DNA from: Hyalella azteca
Taxonomy: Eukaryota > Arthropoda > Malacostraca > Amphipoda > Hyalellidae
Direction: 5' to 3'
Assembly (NCBI RefSeq): GCF_000764305.2
Contig: NW_025934661.1
Coordinates: 429,734-493,733 of the forward strand
DNA length: 64,000 nucleotides
Positions 26,862 to 37,800 of the stretch are shown in pieces. Within the stretch, counting starts at the first letter, position 1. Each line of letters starts with the position of its first letter. The notes beneath the pieces are model-generated. The model was not told the DNA's origin. It saw only the letters and a program-made list of their open reading frames with translations, and did no database searches. The translations under genes and the position numbers were made by a program.

Positions 26862-27056
26862 TTAAATCACATAAACTAAACACGTCATGTAAAAATAACT
26901 TGCATCATTTGCATTTCGATTTTTGTACTCCTTTGAACTAACAGTCCATAGGCATTCGTGTTCTCTATAAAGATCAATTAGGCGCTCTACTAGAGAGTGA
27001 CTCCAAACGAGAGTGGTGTTTAGTCGACATTTGGTGTACCGGACCAACGTACACAA
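26862..27056 (-). pseudogene. MADF-like DNA-binding domain fragment inside the Harbinger element
   Basis: The minus-strand frame of 64 codons contains LVERLIDLYREHECLWTVSS followed by KEYKNRNANDASY. This fits the first part of a MADF domain: a hydrophobic helix with LI.LY...P.LW, then a K.YKNR..... turn. The third helix is absent: the frame runs into unrelated sequence and a stop at 26862. MADF/Myb-like proteins help PIF/Harbinger transposases bind element ends, so its position inside the TTA-flanked element is coherent. Its upstream part is interrupted by the Penelope-family insertion at 27092-27354. I see only a truncated remnant, not a functional gene. Confidence 0.6.
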
Positions 27057-27091
27057 TATACCTTACTAGACCACAGACAGCTATCTACTAA

Positions 27092-27354
27092 CTAAGAATT
27101 TAAAAGCAAAGAATAGTCCACAAAAATTCATATCTTTATAGAAAACGTTTCGGAGACCAGCTCCATCGTCAGTTCGTGGAATCTAGAATCACAAATCAGA
27201 AGTCACAAATTAATACATTGAAACCATAGAACGAATTCAATTTCTTTAATTAATTAATTTAGGTTTTTAATTTTACTTAAACTTTTAATTTAATTTAAAT
27301 TCTTAGTTAATTTGCGATTTAAGCATACAAGTGATATCAATTCTTTTACTTAAT
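27092..27354 (-). mobile_element. 263-bp Penelope-family 3' fragment nested in the Harbinger element
   Basis: It is flanked by a perfect 13-bp direct repeat, AGCTATCTACTAA, at 27079-27091 and 27355-27367. Its minus strand carries CTGACGA (27172-27166), a GGAG...CTCC helix and GAAACGTTTTC. This is the same hammerhead-like block as at 18542 on the plus strand, in a similar context ending TTTGCTTTTAAA. On the minus strand CCACGAA just before the core can pair with TTTGTGG about 50 bases downstream, a plausible helix I. Helix III is poor. The size and target duplication suggest a truncated retrotransposed copy. Confidence 0.6.
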
Positions 27355-27430
27355 AGCTATCTACTAAGCGCCGCGCTTGTGTTGCATGAGGCATGGCCCC
27401 TGTCAATCGCTAGCTCGTCAATCGGTCAAG

Positions 27431-27470
27431 AAGCGCATGCAGAGGCTGCAAAGCGCCTCTGCATGCGCTT
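27431..27470. repeat. Perfect 16-bp-arm hairpin near the Harbinger 3' terminus
   Basis: AAGCGCATGCAGAGGC at 27431-27446 is perfectly complementary to 27455-27470, around an 8-base loop. The motif ATGCGCTTTGAG reappears near the other terminus at about 26492 as a subterminal repeat. Subterminal palindromes of this kind are common transposase or accessory-protein binding sites; that role is inferred. Confidence 0.85.
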
Positions 27471-30400
27471 TGAGGCACTTGACTCTCGTGTGTTGCCCCT
27501 AGTGTAAACGGGCCTTTAGACGTTGGGACGGCGCACAGTCGCGAGGCGACCCGTGGACCATGAACCATTTGGGCGTCCCGACCGAACCGCCATTACTGCC
27601 TTGAGCTTTTTATTGATTCATTTGAAAATTTTGACATGGATGGATAATATCAACTATTATCCCCTACTTTCATAGGTAATGAAAACTGTTTTCCTCTTCC
27701 AACTGAATAAAATCTACGAATGTATATTGTTGCCTATGTAATAACTCTAAAATATGTTTTATGTGCAATCATACGTATTACGGGAAGTCCGCAGCACGTA
27801 GTTTCATTATCGTGTTGCAACGCCGTAACTTGGTTAGTCCTGATCTAATCCGTAATTTTCTCGTCTGACTTGTGCTGCCAACTTGCCGCACTTGACGCCC
27901 CAGAGCGGTAACTAAATCATTTGCCGCCGGGAAGTTTGCTCGATATTGCAACGAATCTACATTAGTTATTATTGATGTTTCCTACAGTTGGCCAAATCAA
28001 ATTTGTTAATAAATTTTTTGTTTGTAATTACAGTATAAATTTGTGCCGGTGTGGACGAGGAATATCTTATCCATTGTCAGTTAGATATCCATTGCCATTG
28101 AATCTTGGTTGATGTGCTAGTAAGAAGAACAGCTAGTGATGCGACTAAGAAAAGAATGAAAATATTGCAAATTAACCCAAACACGTTTCTTCATGACTGC
28201 AATTATTTTACTTCAAAGAGGGATTTTTACGAAAATGTACAGGCTGTAATTAGAGTATTTTATTACTGCAAATACTTGCAATTGATGCACCGTAAAATTG
28301 ACCAATCTACCGAATGAACAACTTGGTTCTGATGAATAATTTTGTTGCGAATATATAGTGCCGGTAAATCAACTGATTTAATTGGTTTCGTTAAGATGTA
28401 ATTTGCTCAAACAATATAAATATAAATTAGAATGTTTTCAAAATTTTGGCTAGAACTGGCCTGGAATTCAATGCTGTAATTTTTAAACTCTACCGAATTA
28501 GCATATATTTGGCGATGAAATCCTCTCACTAAGCACTAGCACTGGGAATTCTCACAGCTTGGTAATTGCGGTGAGCACCGCAACGTTAATGGAACCTTCC
28601 TCGTTACTTAGTTATTTTGATCTGCAATAACTTCCGCTTTTTAATTATTTTCATTTTTAGGGAAAACAATTTACGTTAAGGCAAAAATCTTGAGGGAAAC
28701 TATATATATATTTTCACATCATAGAAGTACGTTATTTGAAGAACCTTGGAACGCTGGATCAGATGAATATTGCTGCATTTCACAGTCGTCGTATTAAAAT
28801 ATCGCGATATTGAGTAGCTACTGGCTCTTTTAATGCAAATATTTACCTTTTGCATTGAGTTTCTTCCTGCATGTGAATTGCATTATTCCCAAAACTGACT
28901 GTTACAACCATCTTAAGCTGCAAAAATTAAGACCCTGTTTAAAACCAGGCTGCTCATTCTGCTATCCAATTCTGTAGAAATACCCTCATTTGCATCCTTT
29001 AAATTTTACGGGGCGTTATTTAGAATTATTATTAGGTAATTTCCTCCCACTCTCCGTACACACCTTGAGGTTACGCCTGAGAATTAGAGTGCGTCGCGAA
29101 TCTCGGCATGGGGAATAAAGCAGAGACAAATCCCCTCATTGTGGGGCCCTGCAACAAATGATAATACGAGGTAGACCGGGCCGCTATAATAAACAAACGT
29201 TGTCGGTCTTCCGGACAAGAGGAGGCATCCGATACTATTGGCTTTCTCGAGAATACGGTTGAATTCAGTTTCGGTAGCTGCCAGTGTTGACCAGCCTTTT
29301 TGCGGCGTACAATGTTATTCAATAACTCAGATTTTGGTACAAACTACTCATTGAAAATATTGCCATAATCAGATATGAAATAGTGCAATCTCAAATTTGG
29401 CTAAATATCGTGATTCAAAATGACATGTATCATTTTGAACCCACTCGTATTTACTAACATCGACATATTGCTACTAACATAACATAACTACATAATGCTT
29501 GATTTGTCGTGTTCACATCAATGGAAGATCAAATGATGATAACATTTCATTGGATGTAGTTAGATTTTGAAAATACTAATTTGTACAACCTAACCCAGTA
29601 TTAATATGTGCTCTAAAAGGCAGAAGAAGCCATAAAAAATATCAAAATCGAATGTGATGACTACAAAAATTATTTCAAAATTCGTCGCATGATTGCCGCC
29701 TGTTTTATTTTCCTAAAAATGTACAATCTCAGGGCGACTATTGCCTATGTGAGGATTAAATTGAATGATACAATCTCAAAGAAACGAGTGGGGTTCAATT
29801 AAATTAAGCTTTCTCATGGCGTTCAATGTCTTGTGTTGGGGTTCAAAGATAAGGCGTTGTCTGTTTAAGTTGACTCTCCGTGGTTGGGTTCAATTGTCTG
29901 GCTCTCTTTTATACGGCGATAACTGGTGGGGTTGTCCTTCTGTCTTGTGTCTTTTTTATGGCAGGGACTTGAGATATCGCTGTCGGGGGTCATTCCTAGT
30001 TTAGGGTGCTAGAGTTCAAATTTGTTTATAGTTAGTATTCCCTACACCAAATTTAAAGGATTTATGTGAAACCAGATGTTGCACGCTAGAGGATATACTT
30101 GAGGAAAACTAGGCATAATTAAAATATTTGAAATGTTCTCGAAATCAGCCATCATGCATTGAACAATATTATAACATCCTACCAGCATTCATAGAACCTC
30201 AACTCATTCAGTATTATCAGTATAAACAGTCTCGTAAAGTTTTGTAACGTCTACCTTTTTAGCAAAATGTTTCTAGCTTCTCCGCGCTGCGATGTTGAAA
30301 CAAAATAACAGAAATTAATTATTTACAGAAACGTTTCCAACTTATCAGTTTCGAATTTCATGCGTGTAGTGATAAACAAGGCTTCAACCTCGTTTGCTTT

Positions 30401-30836
30401 CATGATATCTCGACCTGTCAGAGATCTTTTCTTTCACGCTCCACATCAGACGTCACATTTTACCTTAAGCATTAATTTCCTGCTACGCGTCTGGTGGGGA
30501 CAACTGATAAACTGGAATAAAATATTTAAATTTCCGCTAATTTCATTTATATTTAAAAATCTATTTCCTGTCGCAGGGGTGTATGAAAATGATCCCATTC
30601 AAATGATTATTAGAAGGAAAATTAGCATTCGATAGTGAGAACGAAATCTGAAACGAATGCAAATATGGCCGTTGGCAAGTTATTTTTTTTTTTAATTTAA
30701 GCGCGATTAGATTGAAGAAAACCCTGATACAGCTTTTTGAAATATACTTTATTTCTTATTTAAATTCTTGATCTTATTTCTTGTCAGATTTCTTGATCTT
30801 ATACATTATGCCCATTGTCAGTTGTAATCTCACGAC

Positions 30837-30894
30837 AGAACCTCGATCGGAGCACCGCTACACGTTAGAACCTCGATCGATGACCGCTACACGT
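30837..30894. repeat. 30-bp tandem duplication
   Basis: AGAACCTCGATCG followed by ACCGCTACACGT occurs twice, starting at 30837 and 30867. It is a short local duplication within the receptor intron. Confidence 0.75.
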
Positions 30895-33690
30895 GAGTTC
30901 TTGGAGACGTCTTCGCATATTCATCGTGTTGATATAGTCTCGCACACGACCGTTTATATGCGAGAAGATTAGTTGAGATTGATTGTTCAAATGCTCATGC
31001 CTTATGCCCTTCTAATGTTCTGACCAATAAGTGCATGGAATAGAACGCACCGGTTGCGTATTCACACGCGCATACTGTGGATTCATTGAGAATCACCGTA
31101 AAAAATTTGGGATTGTTACATTTTAGTGTTTTAAGCTGTATATAGGAATACATGAGTAACATCATACGAACGACCTCTAACTTGTCCTGTCGATCGTCAC
31201 GTTCGCTTGTTTTTATACGCCGGCGCCAGCCATGTGAATCCAATTACCGACTAATAGGAACTTTTTACCAGCCATCAGCGAACCTCAAAAATAGCATTTT
31301 ATCGCAAATATTTCGAGGATTTTCTATTAGTTCAAGATTAAATATGAACTCAATTTTGATGTTTCGATTGGTAGTTACTACAGTTATAATGCCTGCATTT
31401 TTTACTCTGCAGGTGGAAATAGTGCAATCTATGGAGACAATTATTTCTTCTCTGATTACGTTTTCTGATTATATCTGATAAATATTATTTCTTGTCTGAT
31501 AACGTTTCAAGACACCTTTAATTACATTTGCGCGATAATTCCGTTATTTCATGTGTTGCTTGCTTCAGACAATTATTAAATATTTTTAAGATAATTCTCG
31601 GTGTTTCAACGGATTGTTATGTTTGGTTTCAGGAAAATTTGTTTAATTCCACTCGTAGTTTATTTCTATCTTTCCTTTGTTGTATTGTTATCTGCCTTGC
31701 TTGTTTATTTTTCGTCATTAGAAATGTTCTTCGTTATCTATATTTTGCTGTAAGTCTCTGATGTCAAGAAGTTACTAGCATAATATAATTTTGAATTGAA
31801 CGAAACTATTACGTCACATTGAATTAAAGAACGAAGACTTAGAAGACCTAGTTAATCAGTGAGAAAACTTTTTCTTTTCCGCTTGTTCAACGGAAACCTG
31901 TTTGCAGACAGGATTCCGTGATCACTGAGCAATAACAAATTTTGTACATTCAAGATTTTTTTATAATTTTCAGTTTTGTCTGAAAATAATGTGTCTCGTT
32001 AACTTTAAAAAAGATTGCAGCGAGCCGTATCGTAGATTATTCCTGGATCTTATAAAATGGCAAGTCATTATATTGGCACGGGCAAACACTTGCAAAATTC
32101 ATATTTATAACCTTAGATTGTTGAGCTCATCTCATGCGTTTCTTGGAAGTTGAAGCAGTTTTCTTGATATGTAGCAGACGATAAAAAACTTTTGTTGGGT
32201 TTCTTCTTTACTTCTCGAGTGCGTCCAGCTAGGCTGAAGGCTTCATTTGTCTTATTCTCTTCGGCCTTCAAGGTTTGTCAACAGAATTTCCTCATAAGCT
32301 TTCATTACCTATCTAGAATTTTTCTTGGTAATTTTTTTTTCAAATCTTCTATATGGCCCATTATTCGCTTGGACTGTCAATCGAAAGAAGCAGTTTTTTG
32401 ACAATTTTGGGATTCGTGATCCTCAGTCGAAACTTTTAAGAAAAGCTGAAAATGTACAGTTTAGATAAACGCCAGGCTACCTTATCCTTTCTAAAAACAG
32501 AGCTGTCGTACTTCACCTTTTATAAGATCATTTCGGGTACTTAACGGGAGCCTGCCTTTCAGGAGGAAAATTTGAAAATATTTTTTTAGTTTTGCAAAGT
32601 ATATAATCACCAAATTCCTGCGTAGGTACTTCATCATCTATTCTCCTATACCAATCGTTAGAAAATACATATTTTTCTGAGAGAGAAGTTGAATTAAATA
32701 ACCGAGTCTGAATAATAAGACCAAATTTAACGAATATTTCGTAAAAAATTTTGATTGTCAAAAAGAAACTTGTGTTGTTCTTTCTGCACTGAAATATGAG
32801 GGTATTTGTACAGAATAATTTCAACGATGAGAGCATCGGCAGGATAATTCACCCAGAAAATTGTCCATCAAGAAACAGATTGTATTTTTATTCGGGATCT
32901 TTCCATGAAATTCTGCCGGCAGCTTTTGAAACCATGACTTTGGCCGGAGCGTCTCTGCATCATTTGAAGTCCATTTGTGGGCCGATGGAAGTTCAGATCA
33001 GGTTCATGGCGAAGGTCGTTCGGCTTAATGATCATGAATTGTTATAATTATTTTATAGAGTAGGGTCATTCCAAGTACAGTTGTGACGTGGGTGAAGAAT
33101 AAAATTAATTCTAAAATCGATGAGTGATTCGTATAATTTTTTATCTCCAGTAAAATTACAAAATGAGTCTACACAAGGCCATGCAGGATCACTAACTTCA
33201 GTCATAGCGAAGTATGGTAGTACCCATTTGACATTTAAGTACCCATTTCTAGCATTCAAGTCTTTCACATTGATAGTGATAGCAAATAAGTTGACTCATT
33301 ACATTTTTATTAATTTTTTGTCAGTTTGCGCTAGCAAAAAAAAGCCCCAGTCTCCCGGTAACTCATTCACGGCCACATGCACGAATACCTGCAAACAATG
33401 AATACTAAAAGCTCGAGCATGAGTGCTTTTAAAGAACGAACGAATGATTTTTATATTCTATCAGAACTATAACAGTAGTGTGCTGCACTTCTTTCACCTC
33501 GCTATCGATCCTATAGTTACCTAAGTATATATAAGCGCAGTGAATAAAATGGAGGTTTATTTGATCACGTTTTTCCTTGACGTATCGCCAGTCGGGAGTG
33601 TCATCGGCCCTCGATGGTCAATCAGTTTATTGATGCTTCGTTCGTCATTGTGAATGATTCGGACAGTAGCAGGATGCTTGCATCTTCAGA

Positions 33691-33903
33691 ATGCGGATGC
33701 ATGGTGACAGGAAATGCGTTGCCTTTGAATGCGGACGCATGGTGGCAGGAAATGCGTTGCCTTGAAATGCGGACGCATAATGGGAAACGCGTTGCCTTGG
33801 CATGCGGACGCACGGTGGCAGGAAGTGCGGTGCCTTGAAATGCGGACGCCTGGTGGCAGAAAATGCGTTGCCTTGGAGACGCATGATAGGAAGAAATGCG
33901 TTA
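33691..33903. repeat. CpG-rich minisatellite, about six units of 35-38 bp
   Basis: The repeating unit is built from ATGCGGACGCATGGTGGCAG then GAAATGCGTTGCCTTGA. Units begin at about 33691, 33728, 33766, 33801 and 33839, with a partial last one. Each carries the dyad ATGCG-NN-CGCAT. It stands out as GC- and CpG-rich within AT-rich intron sequence. All three plus frames and at least two minus frames stay open across much of it, which reflects repeat composition rather than a protein. Confidence 0.85.
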
Positions 33904-34782
33904 TTCATGAGATCAGTGGTCCGGCACGGGCTTAATACAAGTTCAACTGCAGCTGACAGCCAATTGATTCCGATGCCTTTTTACTAATTCAATACCAGGA
34001 TTAAAGTTTGAATGCAAAATTGCAATTCGCTATATGTAAATAATTTACGAGGTAATGTTCATCATAATGATAATTTATACTGTTCTGGAAAACAATATTA
34101 AAAAGGTGGAAAGTCCTTACAATTATGGTACAGTTGATTTCTGGCAGTGAATTTGGAATTTGAGTTTGACGCCAGGTCGATAATACCATTCGTCGAAGTT
34201 TATGTTCGGGTTTCAACATAGTAAATAACTCGACGTGAGCTTTTTCTTTGGCACGAATATATTAACTGTTTTTTATTTCATTTTTTCAAACCTTTTTATT
34301 CAGTATGGGTTCTTCTTTTCATGGAAGGGCGTCAATTCTGGTTTATAGCATGGAGATTCAAGCTGTCTGAATTTGGAAACTGCTGTTCATTCACTTCACT
34401 TGCCCGATATGATGCGGCTATCACATGTTATAATTTTGCACTAATTTGTACAGGGAGTGGACAGTATGAATCGAATTTCTGCTTGAATCTTGTTTTTTTT
34501 TCTTGATTGGATTGTTTCTGAGCGTTTCAAATTGAGAGTTTGAGTAGAAAATATTTTTTCGATTTTTTGAATTGAATTTCAGAATGTTCGTGTTGGAGTT
34601 TCAACCATTGCAGCGGATTACAGCGCAGAATTTAAGAAATCGATCATGTGCTTGGTTGATCTGTATTGTATGTAATTTAATGGAATTGTTGCAATTGAAA
34701 TTATATTTTCCTACACAATTATTTATAAAAACAATTGAATCATTACAAATGACCTCTAATTTTCTTGTCTCTTCCTACACAG

Positions 34783-34871
34783 ATTCTTCGAAAAGGCAAA
34801 CGACAAGCAGATCCTGGATTTTTTGTTGCACAAGAGCACGTACGACAAGAGAGTGAAACCAACCTCTGAAG
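34783..34871 (+). CDS. Cys-loop ligand-gated channel subunit, second coding exon (start of extracellular domain)
   Basis: The 89-base exon lies between a TCTTCCTACACAG acceptor and a GAAG|GTAAGT donor. Its first base completes the codon opened at 19329-19330, so the two exons join in frame and encode Glu at the junction. The 29 codons contain KQILDFLL and, nine residues after the leucines, YDKRVKP. This 'ILD.LL....YDKRVRP' pattern marks the N-terminal helix and first loop of the ligand-binding domain of Cys-loop anion channels (GABA-, glutamate-, histamine- and pH-gated chloride channel families). The KQILD part is more GluCl-like and YDKRV more RDL-like, so I do not name the subtype. The exon ends in phase 1. 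No following exon was found in the window. Confidence 0.65.
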
Positions 34872-37800
34872 GTAAGTTATGATCTCTATTACTTTCTATA
34901 TATTTCGTATTATAAGAGAGTTTCATACTATATTATTAACCCCCTTCACTAATCCAGTCACTACTAAGTCCCTTAATTTTTAAATCATTTGATCAAATAT
35001 TAATCAAATGCAAAGTTTACTTATTAAACGAAGACTAGACAGTTTTCGTGGTCATCATCTTTACATAAGATTGTCATCAACTCTCTCTTAGTTCATGACA
35101 GTAGCCTAAAATCTGTAGAGTTTTGGCCTCTATGATATGGTCTAAAGATGGGTACAGAAATGATGATTTTTACCAAAATTTCCATCAAATAGAACATTTT
35201 AGCCAATTTTTCTTTGCACTAAGTCAACAAAAAGTTGCTGTCTTAGTTTTCCATGGCCACTGAATTTAAGTGACGCAATTTTTTTCTCATTTTTTTAACT
35301 GAGGGCATTTTTTCCCATTTTTTCAATTGAGGGCATTTTCATTTATGGAGTAGTGTTTAGGAAAAGGTTTACGCCAACAAAAATATGGTAAAGGTGTCTT
35401 CAATGTTACTTTTAGTAATCTTTTTGTGTTCTATTTTTTTCAAATGGGAGGAGTCACTGGGGGACCAGATGTTGGATCATGTAGGTTGGGTAATATTTTA
35501 TAACTTTTGACGATGTTGTCTTTGGGCTGGCGAATTCTCGACTAAACCAACTCTTGAAGAAAAGCCCCCTGCGTTAGCAATGAATTCATTTAAACTGTGA
35601 AAGGCTTTCTCGCTAGCTCGTTATGTTTTATTTGTTGCTTATGAGTTATACCTTCATAGAAGGCAGCCTGCGGGTTTATCTTGTGATCCAGTGAAGCCAT
35701 AAGAAAATGGCAAGTTTTCATTTGTATCCGCTTCTTATATGGCGTAAATAGTCTGCGTGTTATAATATTATATATTTTTCAGATATATTTTTCTTGTGGG
35801 GTTGTTTTCATTCTAAAACCAAAGTGCTCTCGACTTAGAGTTATGATATTAATTAATTCCAAATATTTTTTTCAAATGCGGTTCTTTGAAACGCAAATGT
35901 ACATGCGGGAACTAATTACTGATCAGTAATTAGTTTGCTATACCTAATGCCTGAATGAATATTTGTTTCGGAAATATCTACCGTTTGAGAAACGTTGAAA
36001 AGTCTCAAAAGTGAAGACAAAAGAATCCAAATTAAAAAATAAATAAAAAGCAAGCTCCGATTTATATACGTTTTTTTGACCCATTGAAATCAGCGGTCCT
36101 CATAGTTCGAAATTTTGCAACATCGTTTCATGAATTACATAAAAAAATGATGAATTTTCTGTGTTATAAAGACACAGACACTCCAGGTCTTCGACATGAG
36201 TATAGACGTAAAATAAAAAGTTTGACAAAGTTATGTTTTTTGTGTATGCCATATTACATTGCTATCACTCGCTGCATCACTACTTGTTCGCGTACCACAT
36301 GCGAAGAAATAATTATCGAGCGTCATCGATGATTAACTTAACTAATTGGATGTGAAAAATTTGTCCCTTGCTTATGCGTGAATATGACGTTCTAATAAGC
36401 TCCAAAACATCGTGAAAACCAAGATTGTTGGCATGACTAACGAGCTTCTTTTAATACTCACTGATAATATCCGCAAGCAATTGGGTTACCTCAGGGCGAA
36501 ACGTCGTCAACGCCTCCGGAAAGCAAAAATATGTTAGTGGAAGTGAACAGCGGAGAAAAGCTTCCACAAGAAAACATCTGTGCCGCTGACTGGTCATTAA
36601 GTTGCCTAACAAATGACTATCAGGGCTCCAGGAGTCTCGGATTCCCAAGGCTAACGACTCTTGTGAGGGGATGAACAAGAAAGACCTTGCAACCTTGAGT
36701 CTCAAGACTGTTGTTCCGTCAACAAGTGGCGTGTGATTAGGTTCAGGCTTAAAATTGGCGTGTTCTGCAAGATCGAGGTCGACCTACTCAATCCTTTATG
36801 TGCAACAAACTATCAATTAATCCAGAGGGGACGAACTTTGTGAAGAAATAAAGTGTTAAATTCCACATAATATGTGAGTTCATTTTTTTTATCAGAAATT
36901 CATCAAACAGTAATTATTCGAATGTTAACATAATCATATGCCTCAGCAAAAGTTTCCTGTTAAGTATTTACTGATTCTCATTCATATGTGTGAGTAAAGA
37001 AAGAAGATTAGTATGTCAAACGTTTTCATGTCTTCACTAATCGCGGGAGAAAGAATTTATTGGCGTAGATTTTCGAGCTAAATTTAGTTCAATTGACCAG
37101 CGCTATGAGCACCATGCGCTATGAGCATAGTTAGAGGAACGGGCAGCATAGGAATTTATAATGTTAACATCTTTTGTGAAACTATGAGATTTTCGCGCAG
37201 AACATTCATTTTAAGAGGTAATTAATCTTAAATTGTCTTGGTAGAACTCCAATGATTTTATTAGTACGAACGAGCTGGTTTGTTATGTTCTCTAGGTGAA
37301 CTGTGAACAAACTGCAGTGGACATTTTGTCTGAATTCTAGTAGTCTTGTCTTGAGTGATTTGAAAACGTAGCTGAATCATTGTTGCAAAATGCAAATACT
37401 CTTATATTGACCACTGATTTGATGAATGGAAGTGTGCCAATAATCTGAGTTTTGTTGAGTCATTGCTGGTTTGAAAAGAGAAAAGAGTGGATGATTCTAC
37501 ACCGCTTCGAACCATTTTTTAAGTAGATGGTTGAACTGATTATGTTATTGTGAGTTGGTCGATTTTTCATGCGGGTATCTAAGTGAGCGGTCTTATGAGA
37601 TCTGTTAATTTGAAGCACTGAAGGAAACCGTTTTGCTGAGCTGTATGGGCTCTCTGCTTATGCTAACCGAGAAAGATACAAGAATGGTGTTTTTCCCGGC
37701 ATCCAATTAAAGCGTCGAGAAAAAATGAAGCCCGATTGCGTTCGGACAGCAGGATGAGCGAGGCTCTGAAGAATTGCGCCTCGCGCAGATTACTTTTTTG

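Larger units (their letters stand above)
26465..27515 (-). mobile_element. PIF/Harbinger-type DNA transposon, internally deleted
   Basis: Perfect 17-bp terminal inverted repeats, AGGCCCGTTTACACTAG at 26465-26481 and its reverse complement at 27499-27515, are flanked on both sides by TTA (26462-26464 and 27516-27518). A 3-bp TWA target duplication with GGCCCGTTT-type ends is characteristic of PIF/Harbinger. The element carries a minus-strand frame resembling a MADF domain; elements of this superfamily often encode a MADF or Myb/SANT-like partner of the transposase. No DDE transposase is visible, so it is non-autonomous. A younger insertion (27092-27354) and a strong hairpin (27431-27470) lie inside it. 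Confidence 0.8.
19331..34782 (+). other. Large receptor intron (15.4 kb)
   Basis: Bounded by GTGAGT at 19331 and by a pyrimidine-rich tract ending CTACACAG at 34782. Besides the elements listed separately it holds AT-rich sequence with short local duplications: a 28-bp repeat at 22695-22748 and a 30-bp repeat at 30837-30894. I found no further exon convincing enough to call, though a small one could be missed. Short frames at 28105-28317 and 32796-33047 show no recognised domain. Confidence 0.5.

Noticed and set aside
32796..33047. 83-codon frame in the receptor intron
   Set aside because: No recognised motif, no splice signals in matching phase with the receptor exons, and an overlapping antisense frame of similar length.
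33614..33987. Several overlapping frames over the 33.7 kb minisatellite
   Set aside because: Open frames on both strands come from repeat composition; no conserved protein is indicated.
36451..36705. 84-codon minus-strand frame and the GAAACGTCGTCAACG run on the other strand, resembling a hammerhead box
   Set aside because: The upstream box reads CTGATAA rather than CUGANGA and no helix II forms, so it was not called a ribozyme. The frame has no recognisable domain.
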